DNA of 64,000 bases from Mycobacterium sp. 1274761.0 (lineage in GTDB: Bacteria > Actinomycetota > Actinomycetes > Mycobacteriales > Mycobacteriaceae): the NCBI RefSeq assembly GCF_001668615.1, contig NZ_LZMC01000111.1, positions 1-64,000 on the forward strand, read 5' to 3'. Shown piece by piece: positions 33,043 to 41,554 of the stretch. Within the stretch, counting starts at the first letter, position 1. Every line of letters starts with the position of its first letter. Made by a program: the position numbers and the translations under genes. A model generated the notes under the pieces. That model was given only the letters and a program-made list of their open reading frames with translations, had not been told where the DNA came from and ran no database searches.

Positions 33043-33359
33043 TGTGTTTCGGAGATCCTCCGTGTCCTTGTCTGGCGCCTTCCCGCCGCGAGCGGCGGAT
33101 ACTGCTCCCGCCGCGAGCGGCGGATACTGCTCCCGCCGCGAGCGGCGAGTACTACTTGAGCGCAGAATTCGCTCCGACTGCAAAACGTGGGCCGGTAGCT
33201 AGAAATTCCAGAACTGGGGCACGCAAGAGCCGGCGCGGATGCCGCACCGTTGGTCCATATTACCTGCTGGAGCGTCTGGCCCAAAATCGCCGAACGACCC
33301 CGTCACAGGCGCCGACTTAGCCACCATAACCGCTGGACATCGGGCGCATACTGAGCGTG
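33043..33359. other. Divergent region between infA and the redox response regulator, 317 bp
   Basis: It contains the infA leader, a 25-bp tandem repeat array (33081-33153) and the upstream region of the rightward two-component genes. I see no clear promoter hexamers. A Shine-Dalgarno-like site for the rightward gene is not obvious, which fits a leaderless or weakly initiated GTG/ATG start. Confidence 0.4.
33081..33153. repeat. 25-bp tandem repeats with palindromic core upstream of infA
   Basis: Two identical 25-bp units (33081-33105 and 33106-33130) and a third diverged unit (33131-33153). Each contains the perfect dyad CCGCCGC-GA-GCGGCGG (last base altered in copy 3), followed by ATACTGCT. 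The array lies 39-111 bp upstream of the infA ATG. Confidence 0.9.
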
Positions 33360-35060
33360 ATGACCGGCCCAACCCCCCAGCCACGCAAACCCGTGATCCT
33401 CACCGTCGACGACGACCCCGCTGTCTCGCGTGCCGTCGCCCGCGACCTGCGTCGTCACTACGGCGAGAACTACCGCATCGTGCGTGCCGAAAGCGGACCC
33501 GACGCCCTCGAGACGATCAACCAGTTGAAGCTGCGGGGCGAGACCGTCGCAGTGTTGGTCGCCGACTACCGGATGCCGCACATGAGCGGCATCGAATTCC
33601 TCGAAGAGGCGATGGACGTCTTCCCGATGGCCCGCCGCGTGCTGCTCACCGCCTACGCCGACACGCACGCTGCGATCGACGCGATCAACGTCGTCGACCT
33701 CGACCACTACCTGCTCAAGCCTTGGGACCCGCCCCAGGAGAAGCTCTACCCGGTCATCGACGCGCTGCTCGAGGCGTGGCGCGAGACCGGCGACCGCGCG
33801 ATCCCGCACACCAAGGTGATCGGCCACCGCTGGAGCGAGCGGTCCTGGCAGGTGCGCCAATTCCTCGCTCGCAACCAGCATTCGTTCCGCTCATTCATGG
33901 CCGACGAACAGAAGGGCAAGCAGCTTCTCGACGCGGCCGGCCTCGATGAGTACCGGCTTCCCGTGGTGATCACCGAGCAGGGCGAGACGCTTGTCCAGCC
34001 CTCCGATGCGGAGCTGGCGGCGATGCTCGGGCTGTCGACCAATCCTGCGCTGGAGCTCTACGACTTGGCCGTCATCGGTGGCGGACCCGCGGGCCTGGCC
34101 GCCGCGGTGTACGGCGCATCCGAGGGCCTGAAGACGGTCCTGATCGAGGAAACGACGACCGGTGGGCAAGCCGGGCGCAGCTCGAAGATCGAGAACTATC
34201 TCGGGTTCCCTCGCGGGGTCTCGGGCGCTGAGCTGACCACGTCCGCGCGGTTGCAGGCCGAGCGCTTCGGCGCCGAAGTCATCACCACGCGCAAGGCGGT
34301 CCGGCTGCACGCCGACGACAGCGGTTCGGCGCGCACGATCGAGTTCGAAGACGGCGGCAGCATCGCGGCCCAGGCGGTCATCCTCGCCACCGGCGTCGCC
34401 TACCGCCAGCTCCGCAACGTCCCCGGCTGTTGGGATGACCCCAGCGAAGACGCGTGCAACTACATCGGCCGCGGCGTCTTCTACGGCGCCTCAGTCTCGC
34501 AGACGTCGGAATGCGAGAACGAGGACGTCTACATCGTCGGCGGCGCCAACTCGGCCGGCCAGGCCGCGATCTTCATGTCGGAGAAGGCGAAGTCGGTGAC
34601 GCTGCTCGTCCGCGGGTCATCGCTGGCCGCGTCGATGTCGCACTATCTGGTGGAACGCATCGAGAAGAACCCGAAGATCTTCGTGCGCACCTGCACCGAG
34701 GTTGTCGACACCGTCGGAGAGGACGGCCATCTCGCCGGCCTGGTGCTGCTCGACAAGCAGACGGGTGCCACCGAGCGGGTCAACTGCGACCGGATGTGCT
34801 GCTTCATCGGCGCCGAGCCGCGCACCGATTGGCTCGACCTCGTCGCCAAGGACGACCACGGGTTCATCCTCTCCGGACCGGATGTGAGCAAAGTCGCCGG
34901 CTGGACGCTGGACCGTCCCCCTCACCATCTGGAAACAAGCGTGCCCGGTGTGTTTGTTGCAGGAGACGTGCGCTCCGAATCCGCCAAACGTGTGGCGGCC
35001 GCCGTCGGCGAAGGGTCGATGGCAGTGATGTTGGTGCACCGGTACCTGGCGGAGGCTTAG
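33360..35060 (+). CDS. Fused response regulator / thioredoxin-reductase-like flavoprotein
   Basis: 566 aa from ATG 33360; GTG 33357 is an alternative. Residues 10-130 are a CheY-like receiver: acidic pocket D17-D19 (TVDDDP), phosphoacceptor D69 (LVADYRMPHMSG) and K120 (YLLKPWD). A linker domain (about 150-225) follows, then a TrxR-type FAD/NAD(P) module with AVIGGGPAGLAAAVYGASEG (240-245 GGGPAG), GGQAGRSSKIENYLGFP, VYIVGGANSAGQA and GVFVAGDVRS. The CxxC redox pair of thioredoxin reductase is absent: the region reads YGASVSQTSECEN. Thus a flavin reductase with another acceptor, or a sensor-effector, is likely. The histidine kinase gene follows after 4 bp. Confidence 0.9.
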   Translation: MTGPTPQPRKPVILTVDDDPAVSRAVARDLRRHYGENYRIVRAESGPDALETINQLKLRGETVAVLVADYRMPHMSGIEFLEEAMDVFPMARRVLLTAYADTHAAIDAINVVDLDHYLLKPWDPPQEKLYPVIDALLEAWRETGDRAIPHTKVIGHRWSERSWQVRQFLARNQHSFRSFMADEQKGKQLLDAAGLDEYRLPVVITEQGETLVQPSDAELAAMLGLSTNPALELYDLAVIGGGPAGLAAAVYGASEGLKTVLIEETTTGGQAGRSSKIENYLGFPRGVSGAELTTSARLQAERFGAEVITTRKAVRLHADDSGSARTIEFEDGGSIAAQAVILATGVAYRQLRNVPGCWDDPSEDACNYIGRGVFYGASVSQTSECENEDVYIVGGANSAGQAAIFMSEKAKSVTLLVRGSSLAASMSHYLVERIEKNPKIFVRTCTEVVDTVGEDGHLAGLVLLDKQTGATERVNCDRMCCFIGAEPRTDWLDLVAKDDHGFILSGPDVSKVAGWTLDRPPHHLETSVPGVFVAGDVRSESAKRVAAAVGEGSMAVMLVHRYLAEA

Positions 35061-35064
35061 GAAT

Positions 35065-36552
35065 ATGGGCGAAACGTGCCTGCCCGACGAACTGAGGACG
35101 CTGTTCCTGTTCGAGAAGCTGTCCGATGAGCAGCTGCAGACGCTGTGCGAGAACGGGCATATCGCGACGTTCGAGCCCGGCCCGGTCGTCGTCGAGGGCG
35201 AGCCGGCCACCTGCCTCTATGTCCTGCTCGACGGTGAGCTGGTGATGTCCAAGCGTTCCGGCGGGGTCGACATCGAAACCAACCGCACGTCGCAGCGGGG
35301 CGTGTACTGCGGGGCTTGGTCGGCTTATATCCCCGACGAGGAACAGATTTATCAAGCGTCGGTACGGGTGACGAAGCCGTCGCGGTTCTTCGTTCTCGAC
35401 GCCGAGGCGTTCGCACGGTTCATGCGGACCGAGTTCCCGATGGCCGTGCACCTGCTCGAGGGCCACATGGTCGGCGGGCGGCGGCAGAGCCAGATCATCG
35501 GTCAGCGCCAGAAACTGCTCGCGCTGGGCACCATCACCGCGGGGCTGACCCACCAGCTCAACAATCCCGCCGCGGCTGCCGCGCGGGCAGTGGCTGATCT
35601 GCGCGAGGGCGTCGGAAAGATGCGCCACAAGCTCGCGATGCTGGCCGACGGCAAGTTCACCCCGGAAGCGCTGCGGATGCTGGTGAGCATCCAGGATGAA
35701 GTCGCCGAGCAGGTGGCCAAGTCGAAGGCCAAGGAACTGTCCGCGCTTGAGACCTCTGACCGCGAAGAACAAATCGGCGACTGGTTGGAAGATCACGGCA
35801 TCGTCGGCGCCTGGGACTACGCGCCGACGTTCGTGGAGGCGGGCCTGGACGTCGACTGGCTGGAACGCGTCGAGGCCTCCATTGATGCGGTCGACTGCTC
35901 GGCGACGCTGCAGAGCGCCCTCGGCTGGCTGAAATACACCATCGACACCGAACTGCGGATGAACGAGATCGCCGACGCCAGCGAGCGCATTTCGGGCCTG
36001 CTCGCCAGCGCCAAGAAGTACTCACAGATGGACCGGGCCGAGTACCAGGTGGTCAACGTCCACGAACTGCTGTACAGCACGCTCAAGACGCTCTTCGGCG
36101 ACAAGGTCGGTCCCGACAAACCCGTCCAGCTGGTCAAGGACTGGGACAAGTCGATACCAGAAATCGCTTGCTACCCACGCGGTTTGAACGAGGTATGGGA
36201 CGTCATCATCAACAACGCCATCCAGGCGATGGGCGGCAAGGGCACGCTGACGATCCGAACGGCGCGCCAGGGCAGCGACATGATCCGCGTCGAGATCGGC
36301 GACGACGGTCCAGGCATCCCCGAAGACATCGTCGACCGGATCTTCACCGCGTTCTTCACGACGAAACCCTTCGGCGAGGGCGACGGCCTCGGCCTCGATC
36401 TGGCCCGCCGGATCGTCGTCGAGAAGCACCAGGGCGACATCCGCGTCGAGTCCCGCCCTGGCGACACGCGCTTCATCATCCTGTTGCCGCTGGTGGCACC
36501 GGCACCGCTGGACGCGACGCCGAATGAACTCGCCGAGGCGGGCACGGAATAG
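35065..36552 (+). CDS. Cyclic-nucleotide-binding-domain histidine kinase
   Basis: 495 aa, soluble. Residues about 10-130 form a cNMP-binding (Crp-like) beta-roll: FEPGPVVVEGEPATCLYVLL and DGELVMSKRSGG. The key Arg of cAMP pockets is not evident, so the ligand is uncertain. The dimerisation/phosphoacceptor helix has H163 in ITAGLTHQLNNPAAAAARA. The HATPase domain has the N-box NEVWDVIINNAIQAM, G1 DDGPGIPEDIVDRIF and G2 GEGDGLGLDLARRIV. It is the presumed partner kinase of the adjacent response regulator-flavoprotein fusion. Confidence 0.9.
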   Translation: MGETCLPDELRTLFLFEKLSDEQLQTLCENGHIATFEPGPVVVEGEPATCLYVLLDGELVMSKRSGGVDIETNRTSQRGVYCGAWSAYIPDEEQIYQASVRVTKPSRFFVLDAEAFARFMRTEFPMAVHLLEGHMVGGRRQSQIIGQRQKLLALGTITAGLTHQLNNPAAAAARAVADLREGVGKMRHKLAMLADGKFTPEALRMLVSIQDEVAEQVAKSKAKELSALETSDREEQIGDWLEDHGIVGAWDYAPTFVEAGLDVDWLERVEASIDAVDCSATLQSALGWLKYTIDTELRMNEIADASERISGLLASAKKYSQMDRAEYQVVNVHELLYSTLKTLFGDKVGPDKPVQLVKDWDKSIPEIACYPRGLNEVWDVIINNAIQAMGGKGTLTIRTARQGSDMIRVEIGDDGPGIPEDIVDRIFTAFFTTKPFGEGDGLGLDLARRIVVEKHQGDIRVESRPGDTRFIILLPLVAPAPLDATPNELAEAGTE

Positions 36553-36581
36553 CCTCCGCCACGCCCTAGGTTGGAGGTGAA

Positions 36582-37427
36582 ATGACAAAACCCAACTTCG
36601 GCGCGTTCGGTGTATTCGGTCACCATTCGTTGTGGCAACAACTGTCCGGTCAGCAGCTGCGGGACATCGAATCTCTCGGCTACGGAGCCATCTGGGCCGG
36701 TGGTTCGCCCGCGGCCGATCTCTCGTTTGTCGATCCCATCCTCGAGCAGACCGACGCACTGAAGGTGGCGACCGGCATCGTCAACGTCTGGACGGCCGAG
36801 CCTGGCCCCACCGCCGAATCGTTTCACCGCATCGAGAAGGCCTTCCCCGGGCGGTTCGTGCTGGGAATCGGTGTCGGCCATCCCGAGGCGCACCAGCAAT
36901 ACCGCAAACCCGTCGACGCGCTGACCGAGTACCTCGACAAGCTCGACGAATACGGCGTCGGTAAGGACAGCCGGGTGGTGGCCGCCCTCGGCCCGAAGGT
37001 GCTGAAGCTGTCGGCGGAACGGTCTGCCGGGGCCCACCCCTACTTGACGACACCCGAGCACACGGCCCAGGCCCGTGAACTGATCGGCGCCGAGGCGTTC
37101 CTCGCGCCCGAGCACAAGGTGGTGCTGACCACCGAAGCGGAGAAGGCCCGCGCCACCGGGCGCAAGGTGCTGGCGATCTACTTGACCTTGGCCAACTATG
37201 CGAACAACTGGAAGCGGCTCGGCTTCACCGACTCCGACATCGCGAAGCCGGGCAGCGACCGGCTGGTCGACGCCGTCGTTGCCTACGGCACGCCGGATGA
37301 CATCGCCGCACGGCTCAAGGAGCACGTCACGGCGGGGGCCGACCACGTGCCGGTGCAGGTGTTGACCGGACCTGACAAGCTGGTGGCTGCACTCGGCGAA
37401 CTCGCCGCACCGCTGGGCCTGCAGTAG
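36582..37427 (+). CDS. LLM-class F420-dependent oxidoreductase 1 (Rv3463-like)
   Basis: 281 aa (MTKPNFGAFGVFGHHSLWQQ), a luciferase-like TIM-barrel enzyme of the F420-dependent TIGR03620-type group. Motifs are IESLGYGAIWAGGSPAADLS, VATGIVNVWTAEPGP, FVLGIGVGHPEAHQQYRKP and RSAGAHPYLTTPEHT. A GGAGGTGAAATG start site precedes it. It sits directly upstream of a close paralog and of rmlB, as Rv3463 does in M. tuberculosis. The substrate is unknown. Confidence 0.88.
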   Translation: MTKPNFGAFGVFGHHSLWQQLSGQQLRDIESLGYGAIWAGGSPAADLSFVDPILEQTDALKVATGIVNVWTAEPGPTAESFHRIEKAFPGRFVLGIGVGHPEAHQQYRKPVDALTEYLDKLDEYGVGKDSRVVAALGPKVLKLSAERSAGAHPYLTTPEHTAQARELIGAEAFLAPEHKVVLTTEAEKARATGRKVLAIYLTLANYANNWKRLGFTDSDIAKPGSDRLVDAVVAYGTPDDIAARLKEHVTAGADHVPVQVLTGPDKLVAALGELAAPLGLQ

Positions 37428-37465
37428 AGCGCCGATACAAGATTTCTATATAAGGGGGACTCCGC

Positions 37466-38317
37466 ATGACTGACGCCGTCTCGCTCAAGCCAGATTTCGG
37501 CCGATACGGGGTGTGGACTTTCGGTGCGCCCAAACCCGAACAGGCGGCCGCGATCGAGAAGCTGGGCTACAGCGCCCTCTGGATCGGCGGGTCTCCTGCC
37601 GGCAACCTCGCCTACGTTGAGCCGATCCTCGAGCAGACCGAGACGCTGCAGGTGGCCACCGGCATCGTCAACGTGTGGTCCGCGTCTGCCGCCGAAGTCG
37701 CCGAGGCCTACCACCGTGTGGAGGATGCCTATCCCGGCCGGTTTCTGCTGGGCATCGGCATCGGTCACCCGGAGCACACCGACGAATATCGCAAGCCCTA
37801 CGACGTCCTCGTCGAGTACCTCGACGCGCTGGACGCCGCGAGCGTGCCGACCAGCAGGCGCGTCGTGGCCGCGCTCGGCCCCAAGGTGCTCAAGCTCGCC
37901 GCTTCGCGCAGCGCCGGTGCGCACCCGTATCTGACGACGCCCGAGCACACCGGTTCGGCGCGCGAATTGGTCGGTCCCACGGTGTTTTTGGCCCCCGAGC
38001 ACAAGGTGGTGCTGACCACCGATGCGGAGGAGGGTCGCCAGATCGGCCGCCAGTCGGTGGACTTCTACCTGAATCTGAGCAATTACCTGAACAATTGGAA
38101 ACGGCTCGGGTTCACCGACAAAGACCTGGCCAAGCCCGGCAGCGACCGGCTGATCGATGAACTGGTGGCCCACGGGACCGGCGACGACATCGCCAGGCGC
38201 CTCAACGAACACCTGGAAGCCGGGGCGGACCACGTGGCGATCCAGGTGCTCGGCGGGTGGGACAAGCTGCTGCCGACCCTCGAGGAACTGGCGGGGCCGC
38301 TGGGGCTTCAGGGTTAA
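37466..38317 (+). CDS. LLM-class F420-dependent oxidoreductase 2 (tandem paralog)
   Basis: 283 aa, a tandem duplicate of the preceding gene: IEKLGYSALWIGGSPAGNLA, VATGIVNVWSASAAEVAEA, FLLGIGIGHPEHTDEYRKPY and RSAGAHPYLTTPEHTGSARE align without gaps over long stretches. It is preceded by AAGGGGGAC and an AT-rich TTTCTATATAAGG stretch only about 12 bp from the start codon, which could be a -10 element giving a nearly leaderless mRNA. It ends 28 bp before rmlB. Substrate unknown; divergence at the N-terminus suggests a distinct substrate. Confidence 0.88.
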   Translation: MTDAVSLKPDFGRYGVWTFGAPKPEQAAAIEKLGYSALWIGGSPAGNLAYVEPILEQTETLQVATGIVNVWSASAAEVAEAYHRVEDAYPGRFLLGIGIGHPEHTDEYRKPYDVLVEYLDALDAASVPTSRRVVAALGPKVLKLAASRSAGAHPYLTTPEHTGSARELVGPTVFLAPEHKVVLTTDAEEGRQIGRQSVDFYLNLSNYLNNWKRLGFTDKDLAKPGSDRLIDELVAHGTGDDIARRLNEHLEAGADHVAIQVLGGWDKLLPTLEELAGPLGLQG

Positions 38318-38331
38318 CGAATCCGTTAGCC
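38312..38331. promoter_or_regulatory. Small inverted repeat upstream of rmlB
   Basis: GGTTAACG-AATC-CGTTAGCC, 7 of 8 pairs. It overlaps the stop codon of the LLM paralog and ends 14 bp before the rmlB ATG. It may be an operator or a weak terminator. Confidence 0.4.
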
Positions 38332-38345
38332 GATACGGTAACTCC

Positions 38346-39332
38346 ATGCGGTTGCTCGTGACTGGGGGCGCAGGGTTTATCGGCGCCAATTTCGTGCACA
38401 ATGCGGTGGGTGAGCATGCCGTGACGGTGCTCGATGCGCTCACCTACGCGGGAAGCCACGAATCTCTTGCGCCCGTCGAAGACGCCATCAGACTGGTTCA
38501 GGGTGACATCGCCGATGCCGACCTGATGACGAAGTTGGTTGCCGAGGCGGACGCGGTGGTGCACTTCGCCGCCGAGACGCACGTGGACAATTCACTGGCC
38601 AATCCCGAGCCGTTCCTGCGGTCCAACGTGGTCGGCACGTACACGGTGTTGGAAGCGGTGCGGCGGCACGGAGTTCGGCTGCATCACATTTCAACCGATG
38701 AGGTGTACGGCGATCTCGAACTCGACGAGGACCGCCGCTTTACCGAAGGGACGCCGTACAACCCGTCGAGCCCGTATTCGTCGACCAAGGCCGCGGCCGA
38801 CATGCTGGTCCGGGCCTGGGTCCGCTCCTACGGCGTGCGCGCAACGATTTCCAACTGCTCCAACAACTATGGGCCATACCAGCACGTGGAGAAGTTCATT
38901 CCGCGCCAGATCACCAATGTGCTCACGGGCAGACGGCCCAAGCTGTACGGCAGCGGCCACAATGTGCGCGACTGGATCCACGTCGACGACCACAACAGCG
39001 CTGTGTGGCGCATCCTCTCCGACGGCCAGATCGGGCGCACGTATTTGATCGGCGCCGAGGGTGAGCGCGACAACCTGACGGTGCTGCGCACGATTCTGAG
39101 GCTGATGGACCGCGACCCCAACGACTTCGATCATGTCACCGACCGCGTAGGCCACGACCTGCGCTACGCGATCGACCCCTCGACGTTGCAGGATGAGCTT
39201 GGCTGGGGGCCCAAGCACACTGACTTCGAGGAGGGGCTGAGTGCGACTATCGACTGGTACCGCAACAACGAATCATGGTGGGGTCCATTGAAAGAGGCCG
39301 TGGAAGCCACCTACGAGAAACAGGGGCAGTGA
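38346..39332 (+). CDS. rmlB: dTDP-glucose 4,6-dehydratase
   Basis: 328 aa from ATG 38346. Extended short-chain dehydrogenase with NAD motif TGGAGFIGANF (6-16), HFAAETHVDNSLANPEPFLR, active-site STDEVYGDLELDE and catalytic YSSTKAAAD, plus SNNYGPYQHVEKFIPRQITN. It makes dTDP-4-keto-6-deoxyglucose, the second step toward dTDP-rhamnose, the linker sugar joining arabinogalactan to peptidoglycan. It matches Rv3464 in context (LLM gene upstream, rmlC downstream). Confidence 0.96.
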   Translation: MRLLVTGGAGFIGANFVHNAVGEHAVTVLDALTYAGSHESLAPVEDAIRLVQGDIADADLMTKLVAEADAVVHFAAETHVDNSLANPEPFLRSNVVGTYTVLEAVRRHGVRLHHISTDEVYGDLELDEDRRFTEGTPYNPSSPYSSTKAAADMLVRAWVRSYGVRATISNCSNNYGPYQHVEKFIPRQITNVLTGRRPKLYGSGHNVRDWIHVDDHNSAVWRILSDGQIGRTYLIGAEGERDNLTVLRTILRLMDRDPNDFDHVTDRVGHDLRYAIDPSTLQDELGWGPKHTDFEEGLSATIDWYRNNESWWGPLKEAVEATYEKQGQ

Positions 39333-39333
39333 G

Positions 39334-39939
39334 GTGGAGGTACGCGAGCTGTCCGTCCCCGGCGCATGGGAGATCACGCCGAAACAACACACCGATGACC
39401 GCGGCGTGTTCTTCGAATGGTTCACCGATTCCGGGTTCCGCACGATCACCGGACATCGACTGGACCTGCGGCAGGCGAACTGCTCGGTCTCTGCCGCCGG
39501 CGTCCTTCGCGGGCTGCACTTCTCTGAGTTGCCCCCGAGCCAGGCCAAGTACGTCACCTGCGTTCGCGGCACGGTGTGGGACGTCGTCGTCGACATCCGG
39601 GTCGGCTCACCAACTTTCGGCAAGTGGGACTCGGTGCTTCTCGACGACCATAGCCGTCGCTCGGTGTACATCAGCGAGGGTCTGGCACACGGTTTCCTTG
39701 CGCTGCAGGATGATTCGACGGTGATGTATCTGTGCTCGTCTGGATACGATCCCGCCCGCGAGCACACTATCCGCGCCACCGACCCGGCGCTGGATATCCA
39801 GTGGCCCGGCACCGGAAGCGTGCTGTCGGACCGCGACGCCGAGGCGCCGATGCTCGAGGACGTCAAGGCGGCCGGCCTGCTGCCGACGTGGGACGACACC
39901 CTCGCGTTCACCGAGCAACTCCGCCGCCGCGACGCCTGA
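39334..39939 (+). CDS. rmlC: dTDP-4-dehydrorhamnose 3,5-epimerase
   Basis: 201 aa, GTG start 1 base after the rmlB stop. A cupin-fold epimerase with TDDRGVFFEWFTDSGFR, the catalytic His in GVLRGLHFSELPPSQAKYV, VRGTVWDVVVDIRVGSPTFG and ISEGLAHGFLALQDDSTVMY. It converts dTDP-4-keto-6-deoxyglucose to dTDP-4-keto-rhamnose. Co-transcribed with rmlB; rmlA and rmlD are not in the window. Confidence 0.96.
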   Translation: MEVRELSVPGAWEITPKQHTDDRGVFFEWFTDSGFRTITGHRLDLRQANCSVSAAGVLRGLHFSELPPSQAKYVTCVRGTVWDVVVDIRVGSPTFGKWDSVLLDDHSRRSVYISEGLAHGFLALQDDSTVMYLCSSGYDPAREHTIRATDPALDIQWPGTGSVLSDRDAEAPMLEDVKAAGLLPTWDDTLAFTEQLRRRDA

Positions 39940-40030
39940 CCCGCCAGCCCGCCGGCTTGCGGTACGACCTTGCCAGCGCCGCTCAGCGATTACTAGGATG
40001 TCCAAGTATCCGCAATCAAGGGGCTATGTC

Positions 40031-41551
40031 ATGACCACACAGATTCCACACTTCATCGACGGACGCCGCAGTAATTTGGCCTCGAGCCGAACCGCCGACG
40101 TCATGAACCCCAGCACCGGCGAGGTGGCTGCTCAGGTCTTGCTGGCCTCGACCGCCGACGTCGACAGGGCGGTGGCCTCGGCAGTCGAGGCCCAGAAAGA
40201 GTGGGCGGCCTGGAATCCTCAGCGCCGCGCCCGCATCATGATGAAGTTCATCGAGCTGGTCAACGCCAACGTCGACGAGCTTGCCCAACTGCTCTCGCTC
40301 GAGCACGGCAAGACAATCGCCGACTCCAAGGGCGACATCCAGCGCGGTATCGAGGTCATCGAGTTCGCGATCGGCATCCCGCACCTGCTGAAGGGCGAGT
40401 TCACCGAGGGCGCCGGCACCGGCATCGACGTGTACTCCCTCCGGCAGCCGCTGGGCGTGGTCGCGGGCATCACACCGTTCAACTTCCCGGCGATGATCCC
40501 GCTGTGGAAGGCGGGTCCGGCGCTCGCCTGCGGCAACGCCTTCATCCTCAAGCCCTCGGAACGGGACCCGTCGGTGCCGGTACGGCTGGCCGAACTCTTC
40601 GCCGAGGCCGGTCTGCCACCGGGTGTCTTCCAGGTCGTGCATGGCGACAAGGAGGCCGTCGACGCGATCCTCGCCCATCCCGACATCCAAGCCGTCGGCT
40701 TCGTCGGCAGCTCCGACATCGCGCAGTACATCTACGCCAACGCCGCCGCCAACGGTAAGCGCTCGCAGTGCTTCGGCGGTGCGAAGAACCACATGGTCGT
40801 GATGCCCGACGCCGATCTCGATCAGGCCGTCGACGCGCTTATCGGCGCGGGATACGGCAGCGCCGGTGAGCGGTGTATGGCAATCAGCGTCGCGGTGCCC
40901 GTCGGTGACGAGACGGCAAACCGGTTGCGCGCCAGGCTCGTCGAGCGCATCAACCAGTTACGCGTCGGCCACAGCCTCGACCCCAAGGCCGACTACGGGC
41001 CGCTGGTAACCGAGGCCGCCCTCAATCGCGTGCGCGACTACATCGCCCAAGGCATCGAAGCCGGCGCCGAGGCCGTCGTCGACGGACGCGAACGCGCAAG
41101 CGACGAGCTGACGTTCGACGAAGCCGATCTGTCGAAGGGCTACTTCATCGGTCCGACGCTGTTCGATCACGTCACCCCGGACATGTCGATCTACACCGAC
41201 GAGATCTTCGGCCCGGTGCTGTGCATCGTGCGCGCCGCGGATTACGAAGAGGCACTGCGGCTGCCGAGCGAACACGAATACGGCAACGGCGTCGCCGTGT
41301 TCACCCGTGACGGCGACACCGCCCGCGATTTTGTGTCACGGGTGCAGGTCGGCATGGTCGGGGTCAACGTGCCGATCCCGGTTCCGGTGGCTTACCACAC
41401 GTTCGGCGGCTGGAAGCGGTCCGGCTTCGGCGACCTCAACCAGCACGGCCCAGCGTCGATCATCTTCTACACGAAGGTCAAGACCGTGACCCAGCGATGG
41501 CCGTCGGGCATCAAGGATGGCGCCGAATTCGTCATCCCCACAATGAAATAA
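40031..41551 (+). CDS. mmsA: Methylmalonate-semialdehyde dehydrogenase
   Basis: 506 aa from ATG 40031, supported by AAGGGG 8 bases upstream; an in-frame ATG at 39998 is less likely. CoA-acylating aldehyde dehydrogenase with GVVAGITPFNFPAMIPLWKA, the NAD loop GFVGSSDIAQYIYANAA and catalytic C282 in GAGYGSAGERCMAISVAVP. The usual ALDH Glu base is lacking, as expected for CoA-dependent MmsA. It converts methylmalonate semialdehyde to propionyl-CoA at the end of valine degradation. First gene of mmsA-fadE9-mmsB, like Rv0753c-Rv0752c-Rv0751c. Confidence 0.95.
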   Translation: MTTQIPHFIDGRRSNLASSRTADVMNPSTGEVAAQVLLASTADVDRAVASAVEAQKEWAAWNPQRRARIMMKFIELVNANVDELAQLLSLEHGKTIADSKGDIQRGIEVIEFAIGIPHLLKGEFTEGAGTGIDVYSLRQPLGVVAGITPFNFPAMIPLWKAGPALACGNAFILKPSERDPSVPVRLAELFAEAGLPPGVFQVVHGDKEAVDAILAHPDIQAVGFVGSSDIAQYIYANAAANGKRSQCFGGAKNHMVVMPDADLDQAVDALIGAGYGSAGERCMAISVAVPVGDETANRLRARLVERINQLRVGHSLDPKADYGPLVTEAALNRVRDYIAQGIEAGAEAVVDGRERASDELTFDEADLSKGYFIGPTLFDHVTPDMSIYTDEIFGPVLCIVRAADYEEALRLPSEHEYGNGVAVFTRDGDTARDFVSRVQVGMVGVNVPIPVPVAYHTFGGWKRSGFGDLNQHGPASIIFYTKVKTVTQRWPSGIKDGAEFVIPTMK

Positions 41552-41554
41552 GTC

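Noticed and set aside
33081..33153. Possible CRISPR array upstream of infA
   Set aside because: It is a true tandem repeat with no variable spacers and no cas genes.
33043..33183. N-terminal extension of IF-1 through the tandem repeats
   Set aside because: The translated repeats are not conserved protein, and ATG 33042 gives the standard 73-aa IF-1.
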